A stretch of 15,928 bases of DNA from positions 1 through 15,928 of the forward strand of contig CASFUI010000284.1 of the NCBI GenBank assembly GCA_949297565.1, read 5' to 3'. The position numbers and the translations under genes are program-made. This DNA is from an uncultured Eubacteriales bacterium (GTDB lineage: Bacteria > Bacillota > Clostridia > Lachnospirales > Lachnospiraceae). The number at the start of each line of letters is the position of its first letter. Position 1 is the first letter of the stretch. Below, piece by piece: positions 13,604 to 15,928 of this stretch. Below the pieces are notes generated by a model. It had not been told where the DNA came from and searched no databases. It saw only the letters and a program-made list of their open reading frames with translations.

Positions 13604-15375
13604 ACTTGAGCCTCCTTTTCCACCTTCCATTGAGAAGAGGTCTGATAATCCCTCCACATTTTAGAGAACAGTCCGTCAGACGCGCAAAGCTCCTTATGTT
13701 TTCCGCACTGCTCAATTTTTCCGTTGTTGATAACATAAATTTTATCCGCGTTTATTACCGTGGACAAACGGTGAGCAATCATGATAACCGTTCTTCCCTT
13801 TGCGAGCTCGGTAAACGCTGCCTGCACCCTGCTCTCATTGTCCGGGTCGGCAAATGCTGTGGCCTCGTCAAGAATAACAACAGGCGCATTTTTTAAAAGG
13901 GCTCTGGCAACGGCAATTCTCTGCTGCTCTCCGCCCGATAAATAAACTCCCTTTGTTCCTATTATCGTGTGTATTCCCTGCGGAAGTTTTTCGATAATAT
14001 CCGTGCACTGCGCGGCATTGAGCGCCCTCATCACCTCGCTCTCGGAGGCATCGGGTTTTCCCATGCGCACATTATCAAGAATTGACGCCTTGATAAGCCT
14101 GCTGTTCTGAAATACAAAAGATATGGTATCCATAAGCTCATTTTTTGCAATATTTTTCACGTCAACACCGCCAATCTTAACGCTTCCGCTCTGCGGGTCA
14201 AAGAAACGGGAAATAAGATTTGCAAGCGTAGATTTTCCGCCGCCGCTTGGTCCTACGAACGCCACGGTCTGTCCGGGCTCAATCCTCATTGATATTGAGC
14301 GTATAACCTCATTTTTACCGTCATAGCTGAAATGCACGTCAGACAGCTCCACCGAGGCATCTTTTGGATGCTGTACTCTGTCTGTCTCCGGCAGAGGTTT
14401 TAAAGACAATACGCTGTCTATTCTCTCCAATGCGTCAGCTACAATCATGCCGTTTTCACTCATAAACATAATTTTTGTGAGCGTAAGAGATATAACCGGA
14501 GTGATAATAATATAGAAAATAAGATTGAGCAAAAATTCACTCGTCACACCGCTGCGTGTAAATATGAGCGCGCCTGCCACAAGAAGCGCAAACACTCCGT
14601 TAATGGCAGTAGTATAAAACATCATCGGAAGACGGAGTTCCTTTGTATACGCGATAACCCATTTTTCATAATTATCGATAGATGCCTTAAATTTTTTGAA
14701 AGAAAATACTGTCTGTCCGAAGGTCTTTACAACAGGTACGCCCCTGACATACTCTACCGCCTCATTCGACATCAAATCCAGCGCGTTCTGATACTCTTTC
14801 ATTTTCTGTGCCATGCGCTTTCCCGTCATCGCCATCATAATGAGAAATCCCAGCGCGACAGGAACAAGACTTAAAATTCCAAGCCTTCAGTCAAACACAA
14901 ACAGCAGGAATAAAAGCCCGCACGGCGTAGCTATCGCGCCGGCTTTGTCGGGAAGCTGGTGAGCCAGATATGTCTCCGTCGCGGCGCTGGATTCGTTTAC
15001 GATTTTCCTGAGCCTGCCGCTTCCGAAGCTCTCGGCAAGCCCCAGCGGAAGCCTTGTAATGTGCTGCATTGTATCTATTCGTATATTTGTGGCAATGCGA
15101 AAAGCCGCTATATGTGAACACATAAGTCCGGCTATATAAATAAGAACTGACACAACAGCAAACAGTACCGCCATCCAGCCATAGTGCGTGATATGTACGG
15201 CATTCCCAAAATCCGGGGCGACACGGAGAACTTCGTCGAGAATACGCCAGATATACCAAAACGGTACAAGCGCAACCAGCGCGCTTACGGCAGAAAATAC
15301 CCATGACAGATATGTAAGAATTTTATGCCTCCCGGCATATCCGAGAAGCCTTGATAAGTTTGATTGCTTTTTCAA
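13600..15375 (-). pseudogene. ABC exporter half-transporter (first subunit), interrupted by an in-frame TGA
   Basis: A permease-ATPase half-transporter of 591 codons broken by one stop. Codon 163 (14889-14887) is TGA inside FVFD-stop-RLGILSL; the partner subunit has FDWRM at the aligned place, so TGG has become TGA by one base change. Reading continues in the same frame on both sides. The first piece is 162 residues (about the first three membrane helices). The second, 428 residues, carries the rest of the membrane domain, Walker A GPSGGGKST (375-383), signature LSGGEQQ (479-485), Walker B and DEATAFAD (503-510, an atypical D-loop) and IAHRLST. The start is TTG at 15375 with AGGAGG 7 bases upstream. 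No ribosome binding site is evident after the stop (ATG at 14838 has only GGGA nearby). Otherwise undecayed, so the mutation is recent, a sequencing error, or a site of low-level readthrough. Confidence 0.88.
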
Positions 15376-15482
15376 AGCATAACCTCCTCACAAATAAATT
15401 TTGACATATATTGATACAGGAAACGCTGCAGTCGTCTCCGAATATCCGTTGAAATAACACCGGCTGAACTGTTTAATAAATC

Positions 15483-15519
15483 AATTAGATTATAATGTCC
15501 GAGATACCCAAATCTAATT
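15483..15519. promoter_or_regulatory. Inverted repeat around the candidate exporter promoter (possible TetR operator)
   Basis: Perfect 9-bp arms AATTAGATT (15483-15491) and AATCTAATT (15511-15519) are separated by 19 bases. On the minus strand a perfect TATAAT (15494-15489) overlaps the left arm, and the other arm covers the -35 region, whose best hexamer is poor (TTAGAT). A regulator bound here would block transcription of the two exporter genes. The neighbouring TetR-family gene makes it a likely target, by inference. Confidence 0.5.
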
Positions 15520-15537
15520 TTAGTTAGAATTAACTAA
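15520..15537. promoter_or_regulatory. Second inverted repeat between the TetR gene and the exporter genes
   Basis: TTAGTTA, 4 bases, TAACTAA: perfect 7-bp arms in 18 bases, directly next to the 9-bp repeat. The size and compact symmetry fit a TetR-family operator. The two repeats together fill most of 15483-15537. Confidence 0.45.
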
Positions 15538-15561
15538 CTCATGTGCAAAAATTATAGAGCA

Positions 15562-15928
15562 TCACTGCCCCATAATTTTCATCCAGCCGGCGGTATAAAA
15601 CTCCCTAAGCTCTTCCAGATAAATCTTCGCCTGCTCAACAGGCATCTCATGAATAATCAATTCAAAGAAAGCTCCGAACATTCCGGTCACAAGAATATGC
15701 TCAAGCTTCGGGTCAATCTCCTTCGACGGTCTGCCCAGACTTTCAAGCACCGCCTGATAATCATGTGTCGATTTTATCTCTATGTCTACCATTTCATCTA
15801 TCATTCCCTCAAACCGCGTTCCCTGCGCACAGCATAAAAGCATCTTAAAATCTTCCAGATTATTATATGCGTACAACAGCATCTCAAGCATACATCCGCC
15901 CGAAATTTCACCCATATTTTCAGTCTGC
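15562..15928 (-). CDS. TetR/AcrR-family transcription regulator, C-terminal part
   Basis: The 121 codons from the right edge to the TGA at 15562 have no stop; the N-terminal DNA-binding domain lies beyond the window. The visible part (LYAYNNLEDFKMLLCCAQGT, then FEGMIDEMVDIEIKSTHDY, then HILVTGMFGAFFELIIHEM, then IYLEELREFYTAGWMKIMG) has the helical pattern and the late F-x-A-G-W-x-x-I/L motif typical of the ligand-binding domain of AcrR-type regulators that control drug exporters. It is 186 bases upstream of the ABC exporter pair on the same strand, with inverted repeats in between. It probably represses the exporter unit; the ligand is unknown. An in-frame ATG at 15915 is internal, not the true start. 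Confidence 0.8.
   Translation of the reverse strand, partial: QTENMGEISGGCMLEMLLYAYNNLEDFKMLLCCAQGTRFEGMIDEMVDIEIKSTHDYQAVLESLGRPSKEIDPKLEHILVTGMFGAFFELIIHEMPVEQAKIYLEELREFYTAGWMKIMGQ

Noticed and set aside
13604..13657. Upstream extension of the second half-transporter
   Set aside because: The ATG at 13603 has a perfect AGGAGG site and an ATGA overlap with the previous gene; the extension lies inside that gene and lacks family similarity.
14887..14889. TGA read as Trp (altered genetic code) or as selenocysteine
   Set aside because: Other genes in the window end with TGA (for example the endonuclease, the methyltransferase and the first permease), no other in-frame TGA occurs within genes, and the aligned residue is Trp, not Cys or Sec.
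14891..15304. Alternative minus-strand frame of 137 codons
   Set aside because: It overlaps the real half-transporter frame, which has clear family motifs, and is a frame shadow rich in Arg, Cys and Ser.

Overview
The window looks like the chromosome of a low-to-moderate G+C Gram-positive anaerobe, most likely a Clostridia (Lachnospiraceae-like) gut bacterium. The evidence is strong AGGAGG-type ribosome binding sites, frequent TTG and GTG starts, a LytTR regulator, a choloylglycine-hydrolase family enzyme and lar (nickel-pincer cofactor) genes. No species can be named from the sequence alone. Almost every gene lies on the minus strand; the exceptions are one hydrolase gene and one acetyltransferase pseudogene.

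Layout from left to right. (1) Positions 1-2150, minus strand: a three-gene unit of HAD phosphatase, larB and larC. larC runs off the left edge and carries a very His-rich insert. (2) Positions 2263-2604: decayed remains of a plus-strand GNAT acetyltransferase, visible only as matching pieces in different reading frames. (3) Positions 2601-4464: a LytTR response regulator (minus) diverging from a choloylglycine hydrolase/penicillin V acylase-type enzyme (plus), with candidate promoters whose -35 boxes overlap. The regulator has Glu where the phosphoacceptor Asp is expected. (4) Positions 4486-7328, minus: a four-gene ABC-2-type transporter unit of two membrane proteins, an ATPase and a membrane-anchored protein of unknown function, tightly packed or overlapping.

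(5) Positions 7366-11682, minus: an A+T-rich, defence-like block. It contains an AlwI-family type II restriction endonuclease, a D12-class adenine methyltransferase with its own candidate extended -10 promoter, and a two-gene DUF6978/DUF1828 module. This is the part most likely to hold something undescribed. (6) Positions 11855-15928, minus: the C-terminal part of a TetR-family regulator followed by two half-size ABC exporters that should form a heterodimer. The first half-transporter is interrupted by one in-frame TGA exactly where its partner has Trp in an FDWR motif, so it is probably a recent nonsense mutation. Inverted repeats around the candidate promoter are plausible TetR operators, and a strong hairpin plus T-run ends the unit.

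No rRNA, tRNA, CRISPR array, transposase or integrase was recognised.
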